NCBI GenBank assembly: GCA_027627225.1
Contig: JAPFQT010000152.1
Coordinates: 372,001-436,000, forward strand
Length of the DNA stretch: 64,000 nt
DNA from: Congeria kusceri
Taxonomy: Eukaryota > Mollusca > Bivalvia > Myida > Dreissenidae
Direction of reading: 5' to 3'
In this document: one piece after another, positions 45,301-57,700 of the stretch
Numbering within the stretch: the stretch's first letter is position 1
How the letters are laid out: the number at the start of each line of letters is the position of its first letter
Notes under the pieces: model-generated
What the model saw: the letters and a program-made list of their open reading frames with translations, nothing else
What the model was told of the DNA's origin: nothing
Database searches by the model: none
Position numbers and translations under genes: made by a program

Positions 45301-47825
45301 CGCTGATGTTGATTGTACAATTACTGATACACCCTCGTAGGGCCGCTGTTCATTGTACAATTACTGATACACCCTCGTAGGGCCGCTGTTCATTGTACAA
45401 TTACTGATACACCCTCGTAAGGCCGCTGTTCATTGTTCAATTACTGACATACACTTTAAAAGCCGCTGTTTATTCTTCAGTAACTGAAATACACTCTTAG
45501 AGCCACTGTTCATTGTACAATTACTGAGATACACTCTTTGAGCCGCTGTTCAGTGTACACTTATTGAGATACACTCTTAAAGGCACTGTTCATAGTACAA
45601 TTACTGAGATATACTCTTAAAGCTTTTGTTCATTGTACCACTACTGAGATATATCTTCAGAGCCGCTGTTTAAGAAATGGAAGAGGACGTGGATGGTGGT
45701 CAGCCTGGGAGGAAACCTGAAGTGCTTCGCCAAAAAGCGCAGCAGTTCACCGCAGAAGACATTCAATCTGAAGCTGGATCTAGTCTCTGTTAATAAAGGT
45801 GCACAGGTGAGCATGTATTTAGGTATTTTTTGGCGGAAGCGGTGGAAAATCCCAGCTTCCTTATCAAGTAAAACACCGGGAAGTGCTAAACGCCAGATAT
45901 TGTCGTTGATTAAAAGTAAAATATTCTCATCTTTTTAACGTCGAATTCAACATAGATAACACACTAAGCAGTCTATAGTAATATCACCATCCTACATCCA
46001 TAATTATATATTAAACATTGTATAAAAAGTGGCCATCCTTCTGCATTTGTTTGCAAATATAACGTTTATCAACTTGAAATATCGTAAATGATATCTCTTG
46101 GTGTTTTATTTTTTATTTTAAGTGCCGAACGTTGCTTCCGCCACCGGAAGTGGACACCACGTGCCTTATAGAGCTGTACTTCACTGGAGGCCGGAAGTTG
46201 AGTCTATGTGCGCACGACAAGGATAGCGCCTCGTGAGAACAGAAATAAATGTCTTATAATCTTTATTTATTAATTCATTTTATATGTTTATAGAAGTGTC
46301 TAGTGAAGCCGATTGCCTAAAAGGACATGTTCAAAATTCACATGTAACGTTCTGGAAATAGTTTACCTAAAATTACATTTTCAAGATGCATCAAATTAGT
46401 CATTGTTCGTAACATTGGCCAGCTAGCTTTTGATTCATGTTTAATATGGAACAGTAAAACAAATATTGCAAACATCGCCCAGTCGTGAGCGTGCTCTCCG
46501 CTTTAAAAAAAGCAAAAAATCCAGTAAGCGATATTTTTCTCTTTAAATTGTGGTTATTTTAAAAGCATAAACCGATATACCAGTAGCCATTAACCCCTTG
46601 ACAAATACGTATAACATGATTTTGTTCACAACGTGAGCAAATGAGCCTAACTGATACTGCGGCCGAGTCGTTACAAGAGCATACAGTATCTTTTCACGTG
46701 GTGATGGAAACTTTATGTGCAATACCTTGTGACCAGTTTCCATCAAATGAACGTATTGACGCTGTCTGTTGACTCTTTGTGTTGCACTTATCAATATTTC
46801 CCCCCAGGGGGGGGGGGGGGTTAGGGAGCGGTCGGCTGACCCAGGGGAACTTGACTAATTTTATTTTGTGTGGTCCAATACCCCACCCTAGAGCAAAGCA
46901 TTTTTATCTAAATATCCACAGTGAGGGATGCTTGGTGGATCAAAGGGCCCTGGTCGGAGGCCCAATATTACCGGGCGCTTAAATCAGCCAAAAGTATTTT
47001 TCCCGGGACCCGGAATAATTCGGCGTGTCAAATCCCGCCTGTCGGAACTCGCTTTCGGTCCAAAGTCCCGTATATGCCCGCCGCTCCCCGCCCCCATTGG
47101 GGAAAATATCGATATACAGTTATACCGCGCTCCATGCAGGTTATGGTTGCAAGCGATCACCAAGGCCCAGTCCGACAAAGCCCTGCCCACGCCGAAGTAT
47201 TCCCGCAAGAACCGAACCAAAGAGGACGCCCTGAAGGAGGAGAGCGAGGAACAGAACAAACGGCAGGGAAAGATGTAAGCGAGCCTAGAAAGTAGTATAG
47301 CTAGTGAACTATCATTTGGTTTAAAACTCTAAGAACAAGTTAAGCCGATTTATGTACTAAGAGATAAATCATTCTATATATGCTGTATTACAAAAAGCAT
47401 AGAATGATGTTAGCAAAAGCAGAGAATGATGTGAGCGATCTTAGAAAACAATCAGCGAGTAAACTACGATTCAGTTTGAAATAAACTATACAAACAAAGA
47501 TCGTATATATATCAATGTACAATAATACTGCACATAATTTGGCTTTAAACTCAATGCTTTTTTAATTAATAAAATCGTTCATTGACAAAACGATGGGTAA
47601 TTAGTGATTAAAAAATAAAACAAAAGTGTTATGGTATTAAATTGTTGTTGCAAAATACAAGCTTATTATGTCTTGCAGATTTAAACCGTTAAATATAAGA
47701 TGAAATTATGCTATGAAGTCGTTGTATATGTTCACAGCTGGTACCGGTTGCTGTGCTGTGGCGGTGCCAACCAAGTAAAGAATTTCACCACTCCGCGTGC
47801 GCCACCAGCGTCATCATGGACATGA
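42350..47825 (+). CDS. PLEKHB-like: Small PH-domain protein, evectin/PLEKHB-like (five exons)
   Basis: Exons 42350-42416, 45661-45806, 46123-46232, 47140-47274 and 47738-47825 have GT..AG boundaries and phases that fit exactly. Together they give 546 bases, or 181 residues plus TGA, with no lesion. The protein starts MASLVTDKEDVILL and then the PH entry KAGWIFRQ-KPLFKKWKRTW. GGNLKCFAKK follows, then the joined piece VNKGAQ-CRTLLPPPEVD, then LIELYFTGGRKLSLCAHDKD and the closing helix SLWLQAITKAQ. The order KxGW(L/I)xRQ..KWK, CR..PP and LCA..D is that of the PLEKHB/evectin PH domain, which in vertebrates binds phosphatidylserine or phosphoinositides on recycling endosomes. After the PH domain comes a charged tail (Lys/Glu-rich), then LLCCGG, whose cysteines could be lipidated. 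There is no C-terminal hydrophobic anchor as in vertebrate evectins, so the family name is a resemblance, not proof. Confidence 0.85.
43240..43930 (+). repeat. Diverged direct duplication in intron 1 of the PH gene
   Basis: Two blocks are each present twice. One holds 'cacggtaagcttccacattc' and GACAGCGCTAAATTT (43361-43398 and 43780-43820). The other holds 'acctcaatatgtt' ... 'ctgcgggctc' ... 'gtgctacaa' (43540-43620 and 43840-43921). Order and orientation are kept, and the spacer between blocks is shorter in the second copy. Confidence 0.75.
44281..44363 (-). repeat. tRNA-like fragment (degenerate, probably SINE-derived)
   Basis: On the minus strand, GGTTCGAGCCCTGGCG looks like a T-arm and acceptor end. 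Upstream of it lies a strong hairpin (GGGCAACA ... TGTTGCCC at 44317-44340). I could not fold a complete cloverleaf, so this is either a decayed tRNA gene or a tRNA-derived element. Confidence 0.35.
44795..45674 (+). repeat. 40-bp tandem array abutting exon 2 of the PH gene
   Basis: The unit is 'cggagatacactcttagaga' + 'cactgttcattgtacagtga'. It is very regular at 44870-45290 and more diverged to 45660. The last recognisable unit, 'gagatatatcttcagagccg' + CTGTTTAAG, contains the acceptor CTTCAG (45655-45660) and the first bases of exon 2. Confidence 0.88.
46795..47100. other. GC-rich segment with G-run inside intron 3 of the PH gene
   Basis: It starts with a C-run and then 14 or so G (46800-46820), and continues as unusually GC-rich sequence up to the exon at 47140. 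Open frames here on both strands overlap the exon out of frame and are by-products of base composition. Confidence 0.5.
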
Positions 47826-48042
47826 GCGCCAGAAGTGACTCGTGGTGTCTCCTTCCCTGTATAGTGGGACTTGGCACAATACGTACACGTTCATGTGTCA
47901 CTAATTCATAACGCTCAATGCATGTTGTTTCCGTGAAATCGACTGAATGGCATGGCGAGCATCGTGATATTTCGTTTCACGAAAGTCAAGCGACTGCGTT
48001 ACATTGTGTCAACTCATATTATGTACAGAGTGTAGTACAAAA

Positions 48043-48507
48043 GCCCCTTGCCCAAAAGCCACTTGGTCTGAATATGCACATATGGACATAAGCCCCTTGC
48101 TATATTTCTCAGAGTGGACATAAGCCCATTGGTAGATTTAACAGTGTGGACAAAAGCCCATTGATGATGTTGTGTATGAAGTTCAATAGAAAATTTCATC
48201 CTATCAAAGGAAATATTTTCATTATTGCAATGAACAAATTGATAACTGCATTTAAGTACAACTAGACTTCAAACAACAACATTTTATATATTCCATCTGT
48301 TTATTTGAAGATGCCCTTAATATTTATCAATATAAACTTTATATTTCAATGAATATACAAAGGATGTAAGCACAACTTAAAATCATGAAGGGGCTTTTGT
48401 CAACTTTGTCATATCTACCAAGGGGCTTATGTCCACTCTGTCAAATATACTAAGGGGTTTATGTCCATGTGTGCATTTTTAGACCAAGGGGCTTTTGGGC
48501 AAGGGGC
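48043..48507. mobile_element. Fold-back element with ~120-bp inverted repeats
   Basis: The left arm (48043-48163) has 'gccccttgcccaaaagcc', 'tatggacataagcccc' and 'gagtggacataagccc'. The right arm (48388-48507) is its reverse complement with about one difference in ten. The 225-bp centre is AT-rich without coding capacity. Each arm is itself a run of about four 'GGACATAAGCCCCTTG' words, so the element combines inverted and direct repetition. Confidence 0.85.
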
Positions 48508-48559
48508 ATGCACTATATTTATAGACCTTAAATGTAGATAGAACATGTTACCAAAAATG

Positions 48560-48790
48560 TGTAACAATAAATAATAATAAGTTAATGAATTTTATATGGT
48601 AGACTATATCTACATCTGTAACTACATATATAGCTCATGACTATTAATAGATCATTAATTTAGTACAGATTACGTGTACCAATAAATAATAATAATTACA
48701 TCAATGAATTATATATGGTAGACTAGATCTACATCTGTAACTACATATATAAATAATGACTATTAATAGATCATGTATATAGTACATACT
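48560..48790 (+). repeat. ~116-bp tandem duplication
   Basis: 'aataaataataataagtt' ... 'atatggtagactatatctac' ... 'gactattaatagatcat' (from 48564) recurs from 48681 with few changes. Confidence 0.82.
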
Positions 48791-49265
48791 TAAATTAAAT
48801 AAACATAAATAGTCTGGACAAAATGGCTTTATGAAGATTTGTAAAAATTTATATCACAGTGCTGTTTTATTGTATGCCAGTAATTCAACACATTCTCAAT
48901 ATGCCCCTCAGTACATATTTGTCAATGTGCACATTGTTCAGCCAAAAGATCATTTGATTCAACTTCATTTTATGAAGACTATACGCTGTTTTAAAATATT
49001 CATTTATGTTTTTGTTTTCTATATTGAGAGATTAAATATTGGAAAATCAACAAATTATTTTTTGTACCAATTACTATATTATAATGGTGTGATAATTTTA
49101 AAGTAAAAATACCAACATGAACATATGGTTTGACCTTAGTGTTAATTAACGCACCCTCACCCCAGCTTAAGCATTGGATATGTACATGTACTAACTGGAA
49201 TATACTAGAGTGACGTGCAACAGTATGTCAAGGATATAGGATAGTAGCACAAAATTAGTTGAGGA
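48791..49265. other. Non-coding, AT-rich
   Basis: No gene is recognised. The open frame at 48831-49106 has no protein pattern and no splice context. Confidence 0.4.
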
Positions 49266-49571
49266 GGACATTTGTTGGTTTCAGTAACTTTAATTCATGA
49301 GTGATCACAGAAATATATATTTTCTATTATCATTAGTGAATAAAATATCAATATTCTATCGAAACCAATAAATCATAGTTTCTTTTTATTTTATGCTTAA
49401 AAAATGTGTTATTTTGGCATTTTTCGACATCTCGGTGAAAAAGTCGCTCCATTATGTTTAAAACAGTGAATTACCAACTTTATTGTCACTGCTTTAAAAC
49501 AGTGAATTGCCAATTTATTTCACTGATATTTCCCTATAAACCAACGTAAAGCATAAAATAAAAAAACATTA
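49266..49571 (-). mobile_element. Fold-back dispersed repeat, copy B
   Basis: This is the reverse complement of the element at 808-1130, over both the fold-back end ('ttggtttcagtaacttta' / 'tattctatcgaaaccaa') and the long arm ('aaaaatgtgttattttggca', 'aaaacagtgaattgcc', 'tttccctataaaccaa'). In this copy the word TTTAAAACAGTGAATT is present twice. It ends about 30 bases before the 30-bp satellite begins. Confidence 0.75.
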
Positions 49572-49598
49572 AACGGCGTAGTCACTGTCAACAAAACT

Positions 49599-51716
49599 TT
49601 TGACATTGAGGTATTACAGGCTTCTTGAAATTGACATGAGGTATTACAGACTTCTTGAAAGTGACATGAGGTATTACAGACTTCTTGAAAGTGACATGAG
49701 GTATTACAGACTTCTTGAAAGTGACATGAGTTTTTACAGTCTTCTTGAAAGTGACATGGGGTATTACAGACTTCTTGAAAGTGACATGAGGTATTACAGG
49801 CTTCTTGAAAGTGACATGAGGTATTACAGACTTCTTGAAAGTGACATGAGGTATAAAAGACTTCTTGAAAGTGACACGAGTTTTTACAGTCTTCTTGAAA
49901 GTGACATGAGGTATTACAGTCTTCTTGAAAGTGACAGGAGGTATTACAAACTTCTTGAAAGTGACAGGAGGTATTACTGACTTCTTGAAAGTGACACGCG
50001 GTATTACTGACTTCTTGAAAGTGACATGATGTATTACAGGCTACTTGAAAGTGACATGAGGTATTACAGTCTTCTTGAAAGTGACAGGAGGTATTACAGT
50101 CTTCTTGAAAGTGACAGGAGGTATTACAGACTTCTTGAAAGTGACATGAGGTATTACAGACTTCTTGAAAGTGACATGGGGTATTACAGGCTACTTGAAA
50201 GGGACATGAGGTATTACAGACTTCTTGAAAGTGACACGCGGTATTACTGACTTCTTGAAAGTGACATGAGGTATTACAGGCTATTTGAAAGTGACGAGTT
50301 TTTACAGACTTCTTGAAAGTGACATGAGGTATTACAGACTTCTTGAAAGTGACACGAGGTATTACTGACTTCTTGAAAGTGACATGAGGTATTACAGGCT
50401 ACTTGAAAGTGACGAGTTTTTACAGACTTCTTGAAAGTGACATGAGGTATTACAGACTTCTTGAAAGTGACATGAGGTATTACAGGCTACTTGAAAGTGA
50501 CATGAGGTATTACAGTCTTCTTGAAAGTGACATGGGGTATTACAGACTTCTTGAAAGTGACATGAGGTATTACAACCTTCTTGAAAGTGACACGAGTTTT
50601 TACAGTCTTCTTGAAAGTGACATGAGGTATTACAGACTTATTGAAAGTGACAGGAGGTATTACAGGCTACTTGAAAGTGACATGAGGTATTACAGTCTTC
50701 TTGAAAGTGACAGGAGGTATTACAGTCTTCTTGAAAGTGACAGGAGGTATTACAGACTTCTTGAAAGTGACATGAGGTATTACAGACTTCTTGAAAGTGA
50801 CATGGGGTATTACAGGCTACTTGAAAGTGACATGAGGTATTACAGACTTCTTGAAAGTGACACGCGGTATTACTGACTTCTTGAAAGTGAAATGAGGTAT
50901 TACAGGCTATTTGAAAGTGACGAGTTTTTACAGACTTCTTGAAAGTGACATGAGGTATTACAGACTTCTTGAAAGTGACACGAGGTATTACTGACTTCTT
51001 GAAAGTGACATGAGGTATTACAGGCTACTTGAAAGTGACGAGTTTTTACAGACTTCTTGAAAGTGACTTGAGGTATTTCAGACTTCTTGAAAGTGACATG
51101 AGGTATTACAGGCTACTTGAAAGTGACATGAGGTATTACAGACATCTTGAAAGTGACATGAGTTTTTACAGTCTTCTTGAAAGTGACATGGGGTATTACA
51201 GACTTCTTGAAAGTGACATGAGGTATTACAACCTTCTTGAAAGTGACACGAGTTTTTACAGTCTTCTTGAAAGTGACATGAGGTATTACAGACTTCTTGA
51301 AAGTGACAGGAGGTATTACAGACTTCTTGAAAGTGACACGAGGTAATATAGACTGGTTGAAAGTGACATGAGGTATTACAGACTTCTTGAAAGTGACATG
51401 AGGTATTACAGACTTCTTGAAAGTGACATGAGGTATTACAGACTTCTTGAAAGTGACACGAGTTTTTACAGTCTTCTTGAAAGTGACAGGAGGTATAACT
51501 GACTTCTTGAAAGTGACACGAGGTATTACAGACTTCTTGAAAGTGACATGAGGTATTACAGGCTACTTGAAAGTGACGAGTTTTTACAGAATTCTTGAAA
51601 GTGACATGAGGTATTACAGGCTACTTGAAAGTGACATGAGGTATTACAGGCTACTTGAAAGTGACATGAGGTATTACAGGCTACTTGAAAGTGACATGAG
51701 GTATTACAGACTTGTT
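49599..51716 (+). repeat. 30-bp satellite, left zone with ~626-bp higher-order period
   Basis: The unit is 'gacatgaggtattacagact' + 'tcttgaaagt'. In this zone it is mixed with distinctive variants: ACGAGTTTTTACAGTCTTC, GACAGGAGGTATTACAGTC and GTGACGAGTTTTT (two bases lost). The same series of variants recurs at 50403 and 51029 (626 apart), and the stop-bearing GGTATTACTGACTTC variants at 50250 and 50876 show the same 626. A period of 626 equals 21 units minus two 2-base deletions. Confidence 0.93.
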
Positions 51717-54700
51717 GAGTGACATGAGGTATTACAGACATCTTGAAAGTGACATGAGGTATTACAGACTTGTTGAAAGTGACATGAGGTATTACAGGCT
51801 TCTTGAAAGTGACATGAGGTATTACAGGCTACTTGAAAGTGACATGAGGTATTACAGACTTGTTGAAAGTGACATGAGGTATTACAGGCTACTTGAAAGG
51901 GACATGAGGTATTACAGACTTGTTGAAAGTGACATGAGGTATTACAGGCTACTTGAAAGTGACATGAGGTATTACAGACTTGTTGAGTGACATGAGGTAT
52001 TACAGACTTCTTGAAAGTGACATGAGGTATTACAGACTTGTTGAAAGTGACATGAGGTATTACAGGCCTCTTGAAAGTGACATGAGGTATTACAGGCTAC
52101 TTGAAAGTGACATGAGGTATTACAGACTTGTTGAAAGTGACATGAGGTATTACAGGCTACTTGAAAGGGACATAAGGTATTACAGACTAGTTGAAAGTGA
52201 CATGATGTATTACAGGCTACTTGAAAGGGACATGAGGTATTACAGTGAAAGTGACATGAGGTATTATAGGCTACATGAAAGTGACATGAGGTATTACAGA
52301 GTTCTTGAAAGTGACATGAGGTATTACAGAATTCTTGAAAGTGACATGAGGTATTACAGGCTACTTGAAAGTGACATGAGGTATTACAGGCTACTTGAAA
52401 GGGACATGAGGTATTACAGATTTCTTGAAAGTCACATGAGGTATTACAGGCTACTTGAAAGTGACATGATGTATTACAGGCTACTTGAAAGTGACATGGG
52501 GTATTACAGACTTCATAAAAGTGACATATGGGGTATTACAGGCTACTTGAAAGGGACATGAGGTATTACAGACTTCTTGAAAGGGAAATGAGGTATTTCA
52601 GGCTACTTGAAAGGGACATGAGGTATTACAGGCTACTTGAAAGGGACATGAGGTATTACAGGCTACTTGAAAGGGACATGAGGTATTACAGGCTACTTGA
52701 AAGTGACATGAGGTATTACAGGCTTCTTGAAAGGGACATGAGGTATTACAGGGAAAGTGACATGAGGTATTACAGGCTACTTGAAAGTGACATGAGGTAT
52801 TACAGACTTCTTGAAAGGGACATGAGGTATTACAGGCTACTTGAAAGGGACATGAGGTATTACAGACTTCTTGAAAGTGACATGAGGTATTACAGGCTAC
52901 TTGAAAGTGACATGAGGTATTACAGACTTCTTGAAAGGGACATGAGGTATTACAGGCTACTTGAAAGGGACATGAGGTATTACAGACTTCTTGAAAGTGA
53001 CATGAGGTATTACAGGCTACTTGAAAGTGACATGAGGTATTACAGGCTTCTTGAAAATTACATGAGGTATTACAGGCTACTTGAAAGGGACATGAGGTAT
53101 TACAGACTTCTTGAAAGTGACATGAGGTATTACAGGCTACTTGAAAGGGACATGATGTATTACATGGAAAGTGACATGAGGTATTACAGGCTACTTGAAA
53201 GTGACATGAGGTATTACAGACTTGTTGAAAGTGACATGAGGGCTTCTTGAAAGTGACATGAGGGATTACAGGCTACTTGAAAGTGACATGAGGTATTACA
53301 GGCTACTTGAAAGGGACATGAGGTATTACAGACTTCTTGAAAGTGATATGAGGTATTACAGGCTACTTGAAAGTGACATGAGGTATTACAGGCTTCTTGA
53401 AAATTACATGAGGTATTACAGGCTACTTGAAAGTGACATGAGGTATTACAGACTTCTTGAAAGTGACATGAGGTATTACAGGCTACTTGAAAGGGACATG
53501 ATGTATTACATGGAAAGTGACATGAGGTATTACAGGCTACTTCAAAGTGACATGAGGTATTACAGACTTCTTGAAAATGACATGAGGGCTTCTTGAAAGT
53601 GACATGAGGGATTACAGGCTACTTGAAAGTGACATGAGGTATTACAGGCTACTTGAAAGGGACATGAGGTATTACAGACTTCTTGAAAGTGATATGAGGT
53701 ATTACAGGCTACATGAAAGTGACATGAGGTATTACAGGCTACTTGAAAGTGACATGAGGTATTACAGGCTACTTGAAAGTGACACGAGGTATTACAGGCT
53801 ACTTGAAAGTGACATGAGGTATTACAGGCTACTTGAAAGTGACATGAGGTATTACAGGCTTCTTGAAAGTGACGAGGTATTACAGGCTACTTGAAAGTGA
53901 CATGAGGTATTACAGACTTGTTGAAAGTGACATGAGGTATTACAGGCTACTTGAAAGGGACATGAGGTATTACAGACTTGTTGAAAGTGACATGAGGTAT
54001 TACAGGCTACTTGAAAGTGACATGAGGTATTACAGACTTGTTGAGTGACATGAGGTATTACAGACTTCTTGAAAGTGACATGAGGTACTACAGACTTGTT
54101 GAAAGTGACATGAGGTATTACAGGCTTCTTGAAAGTGACATGAGGTATTACAGGCTACTTGAAAGTGACATGAGGTATTACAGACTTGTTGAAAGTGACA
54201 TGAGGTATTACAGTCTTCTTGAAAGTAACATGAGGTATTACAGACTTGTTGAAAGTGACATGAGGTATTACAGGCTTCTTGAAAGTGACATGAGGTATTA
54301 CAGGCTACTTGAAAGTGACATGAGGTATTACAGACTAGTTGAAAGTGACATGAGGTATTACAGGCTACTTGAAAGGGACATGAGGTATTACAGGCTACTT
54401 GAAAGTGACATGAGGTATTACAGAGTTCTTGAAAGTGACATGAGGTATTACAGAATTTTTGAAAGTGACATGAGGTATTACAGGCTACTTGAAAGTGACA
54501 TGAGATATTACAGGCTACTTGAAAGGGACATGAGGTATTACAGACTTCTTGAAAGTGACATGAGGTATTACAGGCTACTTGAAAGTGACATGAGGTATTA
54601 CAGGCTACTTGAAAGTGACATGGGGTATTACAGACTTGTTGAAAGTGACATGGGGTATTACAGGCTACTTGAAAGGGACATGAGGTATTACAGACTTCTT

Positions 54701-57700
54701 GAAAGGGACATGAGGTATTACAGGCTACTTGAAAGGGACATGAGGTATTACAGGCTACTTGAAAGGGACATGAGGTATTACAGGCTACTTGAAAGGGACA
54801 TGAGGTATTACAGGCTACTTGAAAGTGACATGAGGTATTACAGGCTACTTGAAAGGGACATGAGGTATTACAGGGAAAGTGAGATGAGGTATTACAGGCT
54901 ACTTGAAAGTGACATGAGGTATTACAGACTTCTTGAAAGGGACATGAGGTATTACAGGCTACTTGAAAGGGACATGAGGTATTACAGACTTCTTGAAAGT
55001 GACATGAGGTATTACAGGCTACTTGAAAGGGACATGAGGTATTACATGGAAAGTGACATGAGGTATTACAGGCTACTTGAAAGTGACATGAGGTATTACA
55101 GACTTCTTGAAAGTGACATGAGGTATTACAGGCTTCTTGAAAGTGACATGAGGGATTACAGGCTACTTGAAATTGACATGAGGTATTACAGGCTACTTGA
55201 AAGGGACATGAGGTATTACAGGCTACTTGAAAGTGACATGAGGTATTACAGACTTGTTGAAAGTGACATGAGGTATTACAGGCTACTTGAAAGTGACATA
55301 AGGTATTACAGACTAGTTGAAAGTGACATGAGGTATTACAGGCTACTTGAAAGGGACATGAGGTATTACAGGGAAAGTGACATGAGGTATTACAGGCTAC
55401 ATGAAAGTGACATGAGGGATTACAGAGTTCTTGAAAGTGACATGAGGTATTACAGAATTCTTGAAAGTGACTTGAGGTATTACAGGCTACTTGAAAGTGA
55501 CATGGGGTATTACAGACTTCATAAAAGTGACATATGGGGTATTACAGGCTACTTGAAAGGGACATGAGGTATTACAGACTTCTTGAAAGGGACATGAGGT
55601 ATTACAGACTACTTGAAAGGGACATGAGGTATTACAGGCTATTTGAAAGGGACATGAGGTATTACAGGCTACTTGAAAGGGACATGAGGTATTACAGGCT
55701 ACTTGAAAGTGACATGAGGTATTACAGGCTTCTTGAAAGGGACATGAGGTATTACAGGGAAAGTGACATGAGGTATTACAGGCTACTTGAAAGTGACATG
55801 AGGTATTACAGACTTCTTGAAAGGGACATGAGGTATTACAGGCTACTTGAAAGGGACATGAGGTATTACAGACTTCTTGAAAGTGACATGAGGTATTACA
55901 GGCTACTTGAAAGTGACATGAGGTTTTACAGACTTCTTGAAAGGGACATGAGGTATTACAGGCTACTTGAAAGGGACATGAGGTATTACAGAATTCTTGA
56001 AAGTGACATGAGGTATTACAGGCTACTTGAAAGTGACATGAGGTATTACAGGCTTCTTGAAAGGGACATGAGGTATTACAGGCTACTTGAAAGGGACATG
56101 AGGTATTACAGACTTCTTGAAAGTGACATGAGGTATTACAGGCTACTTGAAAGGGACATGAGGTATTACATGGAAAGTGACATGAGGTATTACAGGGTAC
56201 TTGAAAGTGACATGAGGTATTACAGACTTCTTGAAAGTGACATGAGGGCTTCTTGAAAGTGACATGAGGGATTACAGGCTACTTGAAAGTGACATGAGGT
56301 ATTACAGGCTACTTCAAAGGGACATGAGGTATTACAGACTTCTTGAAAGTGATATGAGGTATTACAGGCTACTTGAAAGTGACATGAGGTATTACAGGCT
56401 ACTTGAAAGTGACATGAGGTATTACAGGCTACTTGAAAGTGACATGAGGTATTACAGACTTGTTGAGTGACATGAAGTATTACAGACTTCTTGAAAGTGA
56501 CATGAGGTATTACAGACTTGTTGAAAGTGACATGAGGTATTACAGGCTTCTTGAAAGTGACATGAGGTATTACAGGCTACTTGAAAGTGACATGAGGTAT
56601 TACAGACTTGTTGAAAGTGACATGAGGTATTACAGGCTACTTGAAAGGGACATGAGGTATTACAGACTTGTTGAAAGTGACATGAGGTATTACAGGCTAC
56701 TTGAAAGTGACATGAGGTATTACAGACTTGTTGAGTGACATGAGGTATTACAGACTTCTTGAAAGTGACATGAGGTATTACAGACTTCTTGAAAGTGACA
56801 TGAGGTATTACAGGCTTCTTGAAAGTGACATGAGGTATTACAGGCTACTTGAAAGTGACATGAGGTATTACAGACTTGTTGAAAGTGACATGAGGTATTA
56901 CAGGCTACTTGAAAGGGACATGAGGTATTACAGACTTGTTGAAAGTGACATGAGGTATTACAGGCTACTTGAAAGTGACATGAGGTATTACAGACTTGTT
57001 GAAAGTGACATGAGGTATTACAGGCTTGTTGAAAGTGACATGAGGTATTACAGGCTACTTGAAAGTGACATGAGGTATTACAGACTAGTTGAAAGTGACA
57101 TGAGGTATTACAGACTTCTTGAAAGTGACATGGGGTATTACAGGCTACTTGAAAGTGACATGAGGTATTACAGACTTCTTGAAAGTGACACGAGTTTTTA
57201 CAGTCTTCTTGAAATTGACAGGAGGTATAACAGACTTCTTGAAAGTGACACGAGGTATTACAGACTTCTTGAAAGTGACATGAGGTATTACAGGCTACTT
57301 GAATGTGACGAGTTTTTTCAGAATTCTTGAAAGTGACATGAGGTATTACAGGCTACTTGAAAGTGACATGTGGTATTACAGGCTACTTGAAAATGACATG
57401 AGGTATTACAGGCTACTTGAAAGTGATATGAGGTATTAAAGACTTGTTGAGTGACATGAGGTATTACAGACTTCTTGAAAGTGACATGAGGTATTACAGG
57501 CTTCTTGAAAGTGACGAGGTATTACAGGCTACTTGAAAGTGACATGAGGTATTACAGACTTGTTTAAAGTGACATGAGGTATTACAGGCTAATTGAAAGG
57601 GACATGAGGTATTACAGACTTGTTGAAAGTGACATGAGGTATTACAGGCTACTTGAAAGTGACATGAGGTATTACAGACTTGTTGAGTGACATGAGGTAT

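Noticed and set aside
46921..47295. Open frames of 116 and 124 residues (+) and 91 residues (-) near the fourth PH exon
   Set aside because: They arise from GC-rich intron sequence. Only 47140-47274, in the frame fixed by the splice phases, continues the PH domain.
54038..55567. A 509-residue open frame of MRYYRLLESD repeats, and the other long frames from 49600 to the end
   Set aside because: The frame is open only because the 30-bp unit lacks a stop in that register. Amplified 2-nt and 8-nt deletions break it repeatedly and no flanking gene structure is present.
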